Part shown: piece after piece, positions 1-6,489 of the stretch
Layout: each line of letters begins with the position of its first letter
Position numbering within the stretch: the first letter of the stretch is position 1
Assembly: GCA_023257915.1 (NCBI GenBank)
Contig: JALRBB010000487.1
Coordinates: forward strand, 1-6,628
DNA: 6,628 bases
From: Quisquiliibacterium sp.
GTDB lineage: Bacteria; Pseudomonadota; Gammaproteobacteria; Burkholderiales; Burkholderiaceae_E
Direction: 5' to 3'
Position numbers and translations under genes: made by a program
Notes under the pieces: model-generated
The model's database searches: none
Told to the model about the DNA's origin: nothing
The model's input: the letters and a program-made list of their open reading frames with translations, nothing else

Positions 1-322
1 CTTCCTTGGCAGGTCGATCACCAAGACCACCAACGTGTCGGAAGAAACGATGCGCAAGGTCGACGCCGAGATCCGCCGCATTATCGACGAGCAGTACAAG
101 GTTGCCCGCGACCTGCTCGAAGGCAATCGCGACAAGGTCAAGGTGATGGCCGAGGCCCTGCTCGAGTGGGAGACCATCGACGCCGACCAGATCGACGACA
201 TCGTCTCCGGTCGCCCGCCGCGGCCCCCGAAGGACAACTCTTCGGACAGCCGCGGAGGCGGAAAACCGAGCGCTCCGCCGCCAGTGGAGCCCGCTGGTGC
301 ACCCGAGGCGCCGCCTGCCTGA
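1..322 (+). CDS. ftsH: ATP-dependent zinc metalloprotease FtsH, C-terminal end (partial)
   Basis: The last 106 residues of the membrane-anchored AAA+ protease FtsH, which degrades misassembled membrane proteins and regulators such as LpxC; the 5' end lies outside the window. The reading frame starts at base 2 with FLGRSITKT, matching the FLGRS segment of the M41 peptidase domain. Next come the helical stretch VSEETMRKVDAEIRRIIDEQ and the end-of-domain signature ETIDADQIDDI. The AAA+ module and the HEXXH zinc site lie upstream and cannot be checked. After the globular domain comes a Pro/Gly/Ser-rich tail of about 40 residues (GRPPRPPKDN onward, ending APEAPPA), a low-complexity extension typical of proteobacterial FtsH and probably disordered. 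The stop is TGA 320-322. folP and glmM follow on the same strand, as in many proteobacteria. Identification is strong from conserved motifs and synteny. Confidence 0.96.
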   Translation, partial: FLGRSITKTTNVSEETMRKVDAEIRRIIDEQYKVARDLLEGNRDKVKVMAEALLEWETIDADQIDDIVSGRPPRPPKDNSSDSRGGGKPSAPPPVEPAGAPEAPPA

Positions 323-342
323 GAGGTCTGGTGGTAGGGAGT

Positions 343-373
343 CCGCGGCAGGCCTGTATCAGGCTGGCCGCGG
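343..373 (+). other. Long imperfect hairpin in the ftsH-folP gap
   Basis: Bases 343-349 (CCGCGGC) pair with 367-373 (GCCGCGG). After one A/G mismatch (350/366) and one G-U pair (351/365), bases 352-356 pair with 360-364, leaving a 3-base loop TAT at 357-359. This gives about 13 paired positions with mostly G-C content, so the structure should be stable in RNA. No T-run follows it directly, so it is not a classical terminator by itself. It sits 13 bases upstream of the intrinsic terminator at 387-414. It could protect the ftsH mRNA 3' end, help termination, or be part of a leader that controls folP. Pairing was done by eye; the function is inference. Confidence 0.6.
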
Positions 374-386
374 CCCGGCAGCAACG

Positions 387-414
387 CGGCGGCTCGGTCC
401 GCCGTTTTCTTTTT
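387..414 (+). terminator. Intrinsic terminator between ftsH and folP
   Basis: A perfect 6-bp G-C stem, CGGCGG (387-392) with CCGCCG (399-404), encloses the loop CTCGGT and is followed at once by TTTTCTTTTT (405-414). This is the standard Rho-independent layout on the + strand, 65 bases after the ftsH stop. The T-run ends at 414 and the folP Shine-Dalgarno GAGGG starts at 415, so there is no room for a normal promoter between them. Either folP is reached by read-through or attenuation, or the element is inefficient. Confidence 0.75.
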
Positions 415-427
415 GAGGGCCATCCCC

Positions 428-1294
428 ATGCTTATTCAATGTGGTCGTTTCGAGTTGCTTCTCGAGCGGCCCCTTGTCATGGGTATCGTCAATGTCACTC
501 CGGATTCGTTTTCGGACGGTGGCCGCTTCGCGGCCGCCGATGATGCGATCGCCCATGCGAGATCGCTGATCAGCGAAGGTGCCGATATCCTGGATATTGG
601 TGGTGAGTCGACGCGCCCGGGGGCTGAGCCAGTCGATGCAGCGCAGGAGTGGCGTCGGATCGCTCCGGTGCTCGAGGCGCTCGGCGGGAGCGGCGTGCCG
701 CTGTCGGTCGACACGCGGCATGCCGCAGTGATGCGCAAGGCGCTGGATCTCGGTGCCGACATGATCAACGATGTCCACGGGTTTCTCGGGGATGGTGCAG
801 TGGATGCGGTCGCGGGGAGCTCTGCCGCGCTATGCGTGATGCACATGCGTGGCGATCCACGCACGATGCAAAAGGCGCCGGTCTACGCGGATGTGGTCGA
901 CGAAGTACTCGGGTTTTTGCGAAGTCGCGTCCAGGTTCTGCGCGATGCAGGGGTTTGCGCAGCGAGGCTGCTCGTTGATCCGGGAATCGGATTCGGCAAG
1001 ACCTTGGACGATAATCTGGCGTTGCTGGCAGCGAGCGCGCGGTTTGCCCAATTGGCGCCGTTGCTGGTTGGTGTGTCGCGCAAGTCGATGATCGGACAAC
1101 TGACCGGCCAAGCCATGCATGACAGACTGGCGGGCAGTATCGCGGGAGCTCTGGCAGCGGTCGCGCATGGCGCGAGTGTCGTGCGAGTGCATGACGTGGC
1201 AGCGACAAGAGCTGCGCTCGCGGTCTGGAGCGCGATCGACGATGCCGCCAGGCAAGCTTCGACGTGCAAGGCCGGCGAGCCGGCCAGGAAATGA
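428..1294 (+). CDS. folP: Dihydropteroate synthase
   Basis: Cytosolic enzyme of folate synthesis that condenses 6-hydroxymethyl-7,8-dihydropterin diphosphate with p-aminobenzoate to give 7,8-dihydropteroate; it is the sulfonamide target. The product is 288 residues, the usual bacterial size. TIM-barrel motifs appear in order: [15 protein letters not shown] (18-32), [14 protein letters not shown] (53-66), SVDTRH (93-98), MINDVHGF (112-119), [12 protein letters not shown] (137-148), DPGIGFGKT (184-192), the pterin-binding VGVSRKS (214-220) and the closing RVHDV (253-257). Phe28 and Pro64, in loops where resistance substitutions are known in other bacteria, look wild type. ATG 428 is chosen because GAGGG (415-419) lies 8 bases upstream; a TTG at 413 is in frame but would overlap that ribosome-binding site. 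The stop overlaps an in-frame glmM ATG as ATGA (1291-1294), and glmM itself most likely begins 33 bases later, so the two genes are surely co-transcribed. The last ten or so residues ([10 protein letters not shown]) are a non-conserved tail. Confidence 0.97.
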   Translation: MLIQCGRFELLLERPLVMGIVNVTPDSFSDGGRFAAADDAIAHARSLISEGADILDIGGESTRPGAEPVDAAQEWRRIAPVLEALGGSGVPLSVDTRHAAVMRKALDLGADMINDVHGFLGDGAVDAVAGSSAALCVMHMRGDPRTMQKAPVYADVVDEVLGFLRSRVQVLRDAGVCAARLLVDPGIGFGKTLDDNLALLAASARFAQLAPLLVGVSRKSMIGQLTGQAMHDRLAGSIAGALAAVAHGASVVRVHDVAATRAALAVWSAIDDAARQASTCKAGEPARK

Positions 1295-1314
1295 AGGCAC
1301 CGCAGGGACATCGA

Positions 1315-1319
1315 AAGGA
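1315..1319 (+). promoter_or_regulatory. Shine-Dalgarno that decides the glmM start
   Basis: AAGGA lies 7 bases upstream of GTG 1327, ideal spacing. It supports the GTG as start over the in-frame ATG at 1291, which overlaps the folP stop codon as ATGA but has its purine-rich AGGAA (1286-1290) directly abutting it with no spacer. Confidence 0.7.
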
Positions 1320-1326
1320 TCGGGCA

Positions 1327-2661
1327 GTGGCGCGCAAATACTTCGGAACCGATGGCGTCAGGGGCAAGGTCGGCGAAATGCCGATTACTCCGGATTTCGT
1401 GATGAAGCTCGGCTATGCGGCGGGCAGTGTGCTCGCCCGGCGCGAAGAGGGTAAGGGCCGGCCGGGGGTGCTGATCGGCAAGGACACGCGCATCTCCGGT
1501 TATATGCTCGAGGCTGCGCTCGAGGCTGGCTTTTCGGCCGCGGGTGTCGATGTTTACTTGACGGGACCCTTACCCACACCGGGTGTTGCCTACCTGGCAC
1601 GCGCGCTCAGACTGTCAGCGGGCGTGGTCATCAGCGCGTCGCACAATCCGTACGACGATAACGGGATCAAGTTCTTCTCGGGCGATGGCAACAAGTTGCC
1701 GGACTCGATCGAGGAACGTATCGAGCAGGCGCTCGAGGAACCCATGCAGTGCGTGCGCTCGGAACTGCTGGGCAGGGCCAGACGGGTGGACGATGCTGCC
1801 GGTCGCTACATCGAGTTCTGCAAGAGCTCGTTTTCGGGTGACCTCGATCTTCGCGGCATGAAGCTCGTTGTCGATTGTGCGCACGGCGCCGCGTATCAGG
1901 TTGCGCCGAGCGTGTTCCACGAGCTCGGTGCCGATGTCGTCACGATCGGTGCAAGCCCGAACGGGTTGAACATTAACGACGGGCATGGCGCGACCTCGCC
2001 GCAGGCCTTGCGCGACGCGGTGCTCGACAAGGGAGCCGATCTGGGCATTGCGCTTGATGGCGACGCAGATCGTCTGCTGGTGGTCGATGGCGATGGGCGC
2101 ATCTACAACGGCGATGAATTGCTGTATGTGATCGTGCGCGACCGGTTGCGTTCGCATGCGGTCGCCGGAGTTGCGGGTACCTTGATGAGCAACCTGGCGC
2201 TAGAGCAGGCCTTGCAGCGCCAGGGGGTGGGTTTCGTGCGCGCAAAGGTCGGGGACCGTTATGTGCTCGAGGCTTTGCAGACACGCGGATGGCTCTACGG
2301 CGGGGAGAGCTCTGGCCACCTGCTGTGCCTGGATTGCCACAGCACCGGCGACGCGACGATCAGTGCGTTGCAGGTGCTGGCGGCGATTCGGGCCAGCGGC
2401 TCCACGCTGGCACAGTTGTGCGCCGACCTGCAACTGTTTCCGCAAAAGCTGGTCAACGTGCGAATCCCGCGCGGCTTCGACTGGCAGAACCATGCCGCTT
2501 TGCGTGCCGAAACCGAGGCGGCGCAAGCCGAACTTGGCGACAAAGGGCGCACCCTGATCCGCGCGTCGGGGACCGAGCCACTGTTGCGGGTGATGGTCGA
2601 GGCCGCAGATGCGGCGCTCGCCGACCAGATCGCCAACCGGATCGCCGATAGCGTGCGTTAA
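1327..2661 (+). CDS. glmM: Phosphoglucosamine mutase
   Basis: Cytosolic enzyme converting glucosamine-6-phosphate to glucosamine-1-phosphate, the step before GlmU makes UDP-GlcNAc for peptidoglycan and lipopolysaccharide. The product is 444 residues; E. coli GlmM has 445. All alpha-D-phosphohexomutase signatures are present: N-terminal [12 protein letters not shown] (2-13), KDTRISGYM (52-60), the phosphoserine loop SASHNP (103-108) with catalytic Ser105, the metal-binding DGDADR (244-249), the sugar-binding GGESSGH (325-331) and the C-terminal phosphate-binding RASGTEP (412-418). The GTG start places the protein exactly at the family N-terminus and has a good Shine-Dalgarno. Starting at ATG 1291 would add 12 residues ([12 protein letters not shown]) not expected in the family. 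It follows folP by 32 bases. By family knowledge the enzyme is activated by phosphorylation of the active-site serine. Nothing looks broken or foreign. Confidence 0.97.
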   Translation: MARKYFGTDGVRGKVGEMPITPDFVMKLGYAAGSVLARREEGKGRPGVLIGKDTRISGYMLEAALEAGFSAAGVDVYLTGPLPTPGVAYLARALRLSAGVVISASHNPYDDNGIKFFSGDGNKLPDSIEERIEQALEEPMQCVRSELLGRARRVDDAAGRYIEFCKSSFSGDLDLRGMKLVVDCAHGAAYQVAPSVFHELGADVVTIGASPNGLNINDGHGATSPQALRDAVLDKGADLGIALDGDADRLLVVDGDGRIYNGDELLYVIVRDRLRSHAVAGVAGTLMSNLALEQALQRQGVGFVRAKVGDRYVLEALQTRGWLYGGESSGHLLCLDCHSTGDATISALQVLAAIRASGSTLAQLCADLQLFPQKLVNVRIPRGFDWQNHAALRAETEAAQAELGDKGRTLIRASGTEPLLRVMVEAADAALADQIANRIADSVR

Positions 2662-2662
2662 C

Positions 2663-2700
2663 GCGATCGCGCAGTTGCGTCAGACGCTGCGCGCGATCGC
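2663..2700 (+). terminator. GC-rich hairpin after glmM, possible terminator without T-run
   Basis: Starting one base after the glmM stop, GCGATCGC (2663-2670) pairs with an identical palindromic copy (2693-2700). The stem continues as GCAG (2671-2674) with CTGC (2687-2690) across a two-base bulge (2691-2692). The loop is about 12 bases. Only a short TTT (2707-2709) follows, so this is not a standard intrinsic terminator. It could stabilise the mRNA 3' end or pause polymerase before the tRNA promoter at 2708-2736. Confidence 0.4.
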
Positions 2701-2707
2701 CATGCGT

Positions 2708-2736
2708 TTGGGGCCTGACCGCGGATGCGCTACAAT
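2708..2736 (+). promoter_or_regulatory. Sigma70-type promoter for the tRNA cluster
   Basis: A -35-like TTGGGG (2708-2713; TTG matches consensus) is separated by exactly 17 bases from TACAAT (2731-2736; 5 of 6 consensus). The predicted transcription start is near 2743, about 4 bases before tRNA-Pro. Spacing and position directly ahead of a stable-RNA operon make this convincing despite the imperfect -35. Confidence 0.6.
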
Positions 2737-2746
2737 TCAAGTCCTC

Positions 2747-2823
<77 letters not shown>

Positions 2824-2879
2824 GAGACTTCCCGCCAAGCGCGATGCCGCAAGCGCGCCCGCGGGACCGACAGAAATCG

Positions 2880-2956
<77 letters not shown>

Positions 2957-2996
2957 TATGGCTGCCTGCGTGTCTGGATGCTGTTTGTTTGACGAT

Positions 2997-3072
2997 GGTG
3001 GCTGTAGCTCAGTGGTAGAGTCCCGGATTGTGATTCCGGTCGTCGTGGGTTCGAATCCCATCAGCCACCCCA
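2997..3072 (+). tRNA. tRNA-His, anticodon GTG
   Basis: A 76-nt tRNA including the extra 5' G-1 (2997), which pairs with C73 (3069), the defining histidine identity pair. Acceptor GTGGCTG (2998-3004) pairs with CAGCCAC (3062-3068), with an encoded CCA at 3070-3072. The anticodon stem CCGGA/TCCGG (3023-3027, 3035-3039) closes TTGTGAT, with anticodon GTG at 3030-3032. It lies 40 bases after tRNA-Arg and is the last gene of the cluster. No T-run hairpin is visible in the 33 bases before the convergent PAP2 gene. Confidence 0.97.
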
Positions 3073-3105
3073 TCTCTCTCAAGTCCCCATACCCTGGTGC
3101 GTCGA

Positions 3106-3810
3106 CTAGCGACCTTGCGTGCCTTGATTCGGAAAAATTCCGAATGCGGCGGCGAGCATCATGCTGATCGCCCACGAAAACCACGCGGTCCACAGCACGT
3201 GCGACAGGAAATGTGCTCCCTGCATCATTCGGGCGACGCCCATCAGGACGCCTAGCGCGACGGCAAGATACAGGGAGAATTTCGCCAGCTTGGGCTGAAT
3301 GATCCAAAGCGCGACGGCCCATGAAAACAGCATGAATCCGCCTGATGCATGGCCCGCGGGAAAGCATTGCCCAGCGCCGAACTGTGCGGCATGTGTCTCG
3401 AACAAACCGGTATACGGGATGTTGCCGCCGTAGATGTCCAGGCTCCAGGGGCAATGCTTGTTGGTCGCGCGCTTGAGCAGTGCGATCGCAGACGGAATCA
3501 GAATGATGCCGAGCGACCCGACCCAGACATGCCGACTTCGCAAGCCTGCGCTGCGCTGCCTGAGTTTCCAGATGGCGAGGGCGATGCTGCCGATTCCCGC
3601 AAGGAGCATCGCGGTTTTTAGGCCGTGATGCATGACCTGGGTCATGAACGGATGATCTCTGAGCGGGAAGCTCTGTGTCTGCGCATCGAAGAACAGGTTG
3701 TTGACGCGAATGTCGAGATTTGTGAACTCGAACACGAGCAACAGGGCGATCCCCGATAGCAGCAGAAGGCTTGCCTGTCTGCGCAAAAACGTGGCGGTGC
3801 CGATCATCAT
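3106..3810 (-). CDS. PAP2-family membrane phosphatase
   Basis: A 234-residue polytopic inner-membrane protein of the PAP2/phosphatidate phosphatase superfamily, which removes phosphate from lipid phosphates such as phosphatidate, undecaprenyl diphosphate or lipid A; the substrate here is unknown. Hydrophobic stretches lie at about 14-30, 67-81, 95-112, 157-171, 178-193 and 205-223. Three PAP2 signature regions are present but variant: K113-x6-C120-P121 (Cys where the consensus has Arg), P151-A-G-H154 (PAGH for PSGH), and R194-x5-H200-x3-H204 (His where the consensus has Asp). The two catalytic histidines, His154 and His200, are kept. The NKHCPW...YGG context looks like a recurring PAP2 subgroup as I recall it, so activity is likely rather than lost. 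The start may be either of two adjacent ATGs (3810 or 3807); an AGGA lies 15 bases upstream, further than usual. It is the last gene of the - strand cluster, 48 bases after the flavin-reductase-like gene. Confidence 0.87.
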   Translation of the reverse strand: MMIGTATFLRRQASLLLLSGIALLLVFEFTNLDIRVNNLFFDAQTQSFPLRDHPFMTQVMHHGLKTAMLLAGIGSIALAIWKLRQRSAGLRSRHVWVGSLGIILIPSAIALLKRATNKHCPWSLDIYGGNIPYTGLFETHAAQFGAGQCFPAGHASGGFMLFSWAVALWIIQPKLAKFSLYLAVALGVLMGVARMMQGAHFLSHVLWTAWFSWAISMMLAAAFGIFPNQGTQGR

Positions 3811-3830
3811 GGGTGTTGATGGAGATCCTG

Positions 3831-3851
3831 CGGCCGGTGCGTTGCCGGCCG
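3831..3851. repeat. Inverted repeat between the flavin-reductase-like and PAP2 genes
   Basis: CGGCCGG (3831-3837) and CCGGCCG (3845-3851) form a perfect 7-bp all-G/C stem with a 7-base loop inside the 48-base gap. Neither side has a T-run, so it is not a standard intrinsic terminator. It may act as an mRNA-stabilising or differential-expression hairpin ahead of the last gene. Chance is possible in such G+C-rich DNA. Confidence 0.45.
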
Positions 3852-3858
3852 TTCCGGC

Positions 3859-4536
3859 TCAGCTGGAGGCGTCCCGAGTCTTTGCGCTCGATCCTTCCAT
3901 GCCGGCCAGCAGTGCCTGATTGTTCCCGCCGATGATCATCTCAAAGCGGTTGGCAACCGTGGTGTAGTCGTAATAGCCCATGCGTGCGATCGGCTGGATT
4001 TTCAGGATGTCGATGATGCCGCGCTCGTCGATGACTTCGTCATCGATATGAATGGCGACCACGCGGCCGAAGACCACATCGGCCGAACCGAGCGGCGGTG
4101 TCCCGGGAAAGCGCAGCGTGTTGAGGTAAACGCATTCGAACTGGATCGGCGAGCCGGCCACGCGCTTGGGCTTGACCCGGCGCGACGCCAGCTTGACGAG
4201 ACCGGCATGCTCGAATTCATCGATCCCGGGAGGCAGTTCCTCGGCGCTCTTGTTGACTGCCTCGCGCAGCGCGAAGGTGGCCATGTTCCACACAAACTCG
4301 CCGGTCTGCTCGGCGTTTTCCACCGAATCCTTGCGACGGCCCTGCGTGTTCTGGTTCGCCGAGAACATCACGATCGGCGGATCAAAGCTGATGTTCTGGA
4401 ACTGGCTATAGGGTGCGAGATTGTCACGCCCTTGCGCGTCGACAGTCGAGATCCAGCCGATCGGACGCGGCACCACACAAGACTTGAACGGATCGTACGG
4501 CAGGCCGTGCGGGCTGATCCCGGGTTCGTAGTACAT
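3859..4536 (-). CDS. Flavin reductase-like, FMN-binding domain protein
   Basis: A 225-residue soluble protein of the flavin reductase-like family (COG1853, DIM6/NTAB type; split-barrel FMN-binding fold). Members reduce flavin with NAD(P)H for a partner oxygenase or use bound FMN themselves; the specific reaction here is not identifiable. Visible family signatures are SCVVPRPIGWIST (19-31), NLAPYSQFQNISFDPP (39-54), the KDS/N segment (69-74) and TGEFVWN (78-84), which together line the FMN site in this family. ATG 4536 is chosen because GAGG lies 7 bases upstream and the protein then begins MYYEPG, close to the conserved core; an in-frame start at 4581 would reach into the end of sulP and add 15 unconserved residues. 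It starts 41 bases after the sulP stop and is followed by the PAP2 gene, all on the same strand. No partner monooxygenase gene is visible here. Confidence 0.9.
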   Translation of the reverse strand: MYYEPGISPHGLPYDPFKSCVVPRPIGWISTVDAQGRDNLAPYSQFQNISFDPPIVMFSANQNTQGRRKDSVENAEQTGEFVWNMATFALREAVNKSAEELPPGIDEFEHAGLVKLASRRVKPKRVAGSPIQFECVYLNTLRFPGTPPLGSADVVFGRVVAIHIDDEVIDERGIIDILKIQPIARMGYYDYTTVANRFEMIIGGNNQALLAGMEGSSAKTRDASS

Positions 4537-4577
4537 CGCTTTGCCTCTAGCTGGTGAATGCTTGCGTGCCGGCCAGC

Positions 4578-6362
4578 TCAAGGCTCGGGCTGCGTCGTGC
4601 CAGACGCGGCCTGCTCGTCATCGTCGGCGTCCTCGAGCGGCGGACAGCAGTGGAAGGATCGAACCGTGCACTGGGCACAGACGCGTGGGTCGAGCCGCTC
4701 GACCACTGATTCAATGGTCGCTGCGCCAATGTCGAAGACGTTGGACTTGCCGATGGCATCGAGCGAGCCGGTCGATGCGAGCATGCGCAGCACTGGGGCC
4801 TTGACGTAATGCAGATAGACATCTCCACCAGCGGCGCGTCGCTGGCGGGCTTCGTCGGAGATCAGCTCCGCGCCGGCGACATCACAGTGATTGACGCCGC
4901 TGCACAGCACCAGCAGATGATTGGCCCCGGGACGCTCGCGCCGGATGCGGCCGAACTCGCGCCGAATATGCGCGATCGCTGCGAAGAAGAGCGAACCGTC
5001 GAGGTAACGGATGGCAAGCTGCGGGCATTCAGAGTGCTGCACATCCCGGATGAAGTGGTAGGTGCCAGGCAGAGGTGCGGGCATTGCGCGCACCAGGGGC
5101 GGCTTGACGGTGCGGTTCAGATACAGCGCCAGCGACAACATCACGCCGACGTAGATTGCGAACTCCAGATTGGCGATCAAGGTGGCAGCCAATGTTGCCC
5201 CGACGATCCAGGCTTCGTCGCGGCTAGCCTGCGCGCGCGCGCGGATCTGCTTCAGGTCGATCAGGCCCCAGGCAACCAGCATCAGGATTCCTGCAATACA
5301 AGCGATCGGCAGATAAGCAAACACCGGAGAGATCAGTAGCGAGATCAGCAGCACGCAAACCGACGAAAAGATCGACGCCAGGCCGGTGCGGGCGCCGGAC
5401 TCGTAGTTCAGGCCGCTGCGGGTGAACGAGCCGCTGGACGCGTAGCCCGAGGTGAAGGCGCCAGCAATGTTCGACAGGCCTTGCGCGACGAACTCGCGGT
5501 CACCGTCGATCACCTGCCCGGATCGCAGAGCAATGGAGCGGGCAATCGAGACCGCTTCAGTCAGCCCGAGCACTGCGATCGCAAACGCGCTGCTGGCCAG
5601 GGTGCTCCAGCTCGCGATGTCCATCGCCGGAAAGGACAGCGGCGGCAGCGCCGAATCGACCGTGCCGATCGTCTTGATCGCAGTGCGCCCGGATCCTCCG
5701 AAGATCAGGTTGATCAGAACCGACAGCAGCGTTCCGCCGATCATCGCGACCAGAATGTAGGGCACCTTCGGCAGCCACTTCTTGGCGGCGATGCCGAACA
5801 GCAGCGTGGCGACGCCGACCGCAGCCGCGAATGGATTCATCTCGAGCACCCGCGCCGGAAAGGTGCTGAGCACGGTCGCCAGATTGCCGCCGGTAGCCGC
5901 CGGGGTTCCAAGCAGGTTGTTGAGCTGGCTCGCGGCGATCAGCACAGCGGCGCCGGTGGTGAATCCGACGATGACGCTATCGGAGACGAAATTGACCAGT
6001 GCTCCAAGCCGCATCAGGCCGAAGCCCAGCTGGATCACGCCGACCATCAGCGTCAGCGTGAGCACCAGCATCACGTATCGGTCGGTGCCCGGAGCCTCGA
6101 GCGGCGCGACTGCCGCAAACACCACGATCGAGATCGCTGCGGTTGGGCCCGACACCAGGTGCCGGGACGAGCCGAGCGCGGCGGCGACAATCGTTGGCAC
6201 CAGCGCGCAGTAGATACCGTAAATCGGCGGCAGTCCGGCAATCACTGCATAGGCCATCGCCTGCGGCAACAGGATCGCGGCGCCCACCAGACCCGCGAGC
6301 GCGTCGGCACGCAGCGAGCGTCGGTCGACGTAGCTCATCCATCCGGGCAGGGTCAGCGCCAT
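4578..6362 (-). CDS. SulP-family anion transporter with STAS domain
   Basis: A 594-residue inner-membrane transporter of the SulP (SLC26-like) family, which moves sulfate, bicarbonate or other anions and dicarboxylates; the substrate cannot be read from sequence. The N-terminal membrane domain shows family signatures: LPQAMAYAVIAGLPPIYGIY (32-51), GSSRHLVSGPTAAIS (64-78), SDSVIVGFTTGAAVLIAASQ (128-147) and the late loop GAFTSGYASSGSFTRS (301-316) followed by GARTGLA. Many hydrophobic helices run to about residue 410. A cytosolic STAS domain follows (about 445-555; LDG 454-456, NHCDVAGAE 491-499). Ala496 sits where phospho-regulated STAS proteins often have Ser or Thr. After STAS, a tail carries Cys562, Cys565, Cys572 and Cys573, then an acidic end. 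ATG 6362 is fixed by an in-frame TGA only four codons upstream (6374-6372); no clear Shine-Dalgarno is seen, and ATG 6338 (Met9) is an alternative. It is the first gene of the - strand cluster, divergent from rpiA. Confidence 0.93.
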   Translation of the reverse strand: MALTLPGWMSYVDRRSLRADALAGLVGAAILLPQAMAYAVIAGLPPIYGIYCALVPTIVAAALGSSRHLVSGPTAAISIVVFAAVAPLEAPGTDRYVMLVLTLTLMVGVIQLGFGLMRLGALVNFVSDSVIVGFTTGAAVLIAASQLNNLLGTPAATGGNLATVLSTFPARVLEMNPFAAAVGVATLLFGIAAKKWLPKVPYILVAMIGGTLLSVLINLIFGGSGRTAIKTIGTVDSALPPLSFPAMDIASWSTLASSAFAIAVLGLTEAVSIARSIALRSGQVIDGDREFVAQGLSNIAGAFTSGYASSGSFTRSGLNYESGARTGLASIFSSVCVLLISLLISPVFAYLPIACIAGILMLVAWGLIDLKQIRARAQASRDEAWIVGATLAATLIANLEFAIYVGVMLSLALYLNRTVKPPLVRAMPAPLPGTYHFIRDVQHSECPQLAIRYLDGSLFFAAIAHIRREFGRIRRERPGANHLLVLCSGVNHCDVAGAELISDEARQRRAAGGDVYLHYVKAPVLRMLASTGSLDAIGKSNVFDIGAATIESVVERLDPRVCAQCTVRSFHCCPPLEDADDDEQAASGTTQPEP

Positions 6363-6453
6363 GATTGCCAGTCAGGGTTGGTTGAAGGCCCCTAGAGGAT
6401 AACTGACGAACGGTGCGTTTCCATGAGGCGCTGGCGGCGAAACGACATGCGGG

Positions 6454-6475
6454 CGCGGAATCGGGGCGTTCCGCG
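6454..6475. repeat. Perfect inverted repeat upstream of rpiA, possible operator
   Basis: CGCGGAA (6454-6460) and TTCCGCG (6469-6475) are exact inverted repeats around an 8-base centre, ending two bases before the -10-like TAAAAT. It covers the place where a -35 would be, and no TTGACA-like element is present there. This geometry suits a dimeric regulator at the rpiA promoter. An RNA hairpin from the sulP side is less likely, since sulP transcription should start downstream of it. Confidence 0.45.
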
Positions 6476-6477
6476 GC

Positions 6478-6483
6478 TAAAAT
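6478..6483 (+). promoter_or_regulatory. -10-like element of rpiA
   Basis: TAAAAT matches the sigma70 -10 consensus at 5 of 6 positions and ends 6 bases before the rpiA ATG. A start 7 bases downstream would be the A of the ATG itself (6490), implying a leaderless or near-leaderless mRNA. No acceptable -35 exists at 16-18 base spacing; the inverted repeat at 6454-6475 occupies that region. Confidence 0.45.
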
Positions 6484-6489
6484 CGAGAC

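Noticed and set aside
765..1367. 200-codon open frame on the - strand over folP
   Set aside because: Arg/Pro/Ser/Ala-rich shadow frame. folP on the + strand carries every family motif.
3127..3145. Perfect 8-bp inverted repeat ATTCGGAA-AAA-TTCCGAAT near the tRNA-His end, looking like a terminator
   Set aside because: It lies inside the PAP2 coding sequence (the FGIFPNQ codons) and has no T-run on either strand. The coding constraint explains it adequately.
5481..6395. 304-codon open frame on the + strand antisense to sulP
   Set aside because: It is rich in Arg, Gln, His and Asp with no recognisable domain, as expected of the mirror frame of a G+C-rich membrane-protein gene. SulP on the opposite strand has clear family motifs.
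6396..6424. Possible sulP promoter on the - strand (TATCCT with ATGGAA 17 bases upstream)
   Set aside because: Only 4 of 6 match at the -10 and a poor -35, so not distinguishable from chance.
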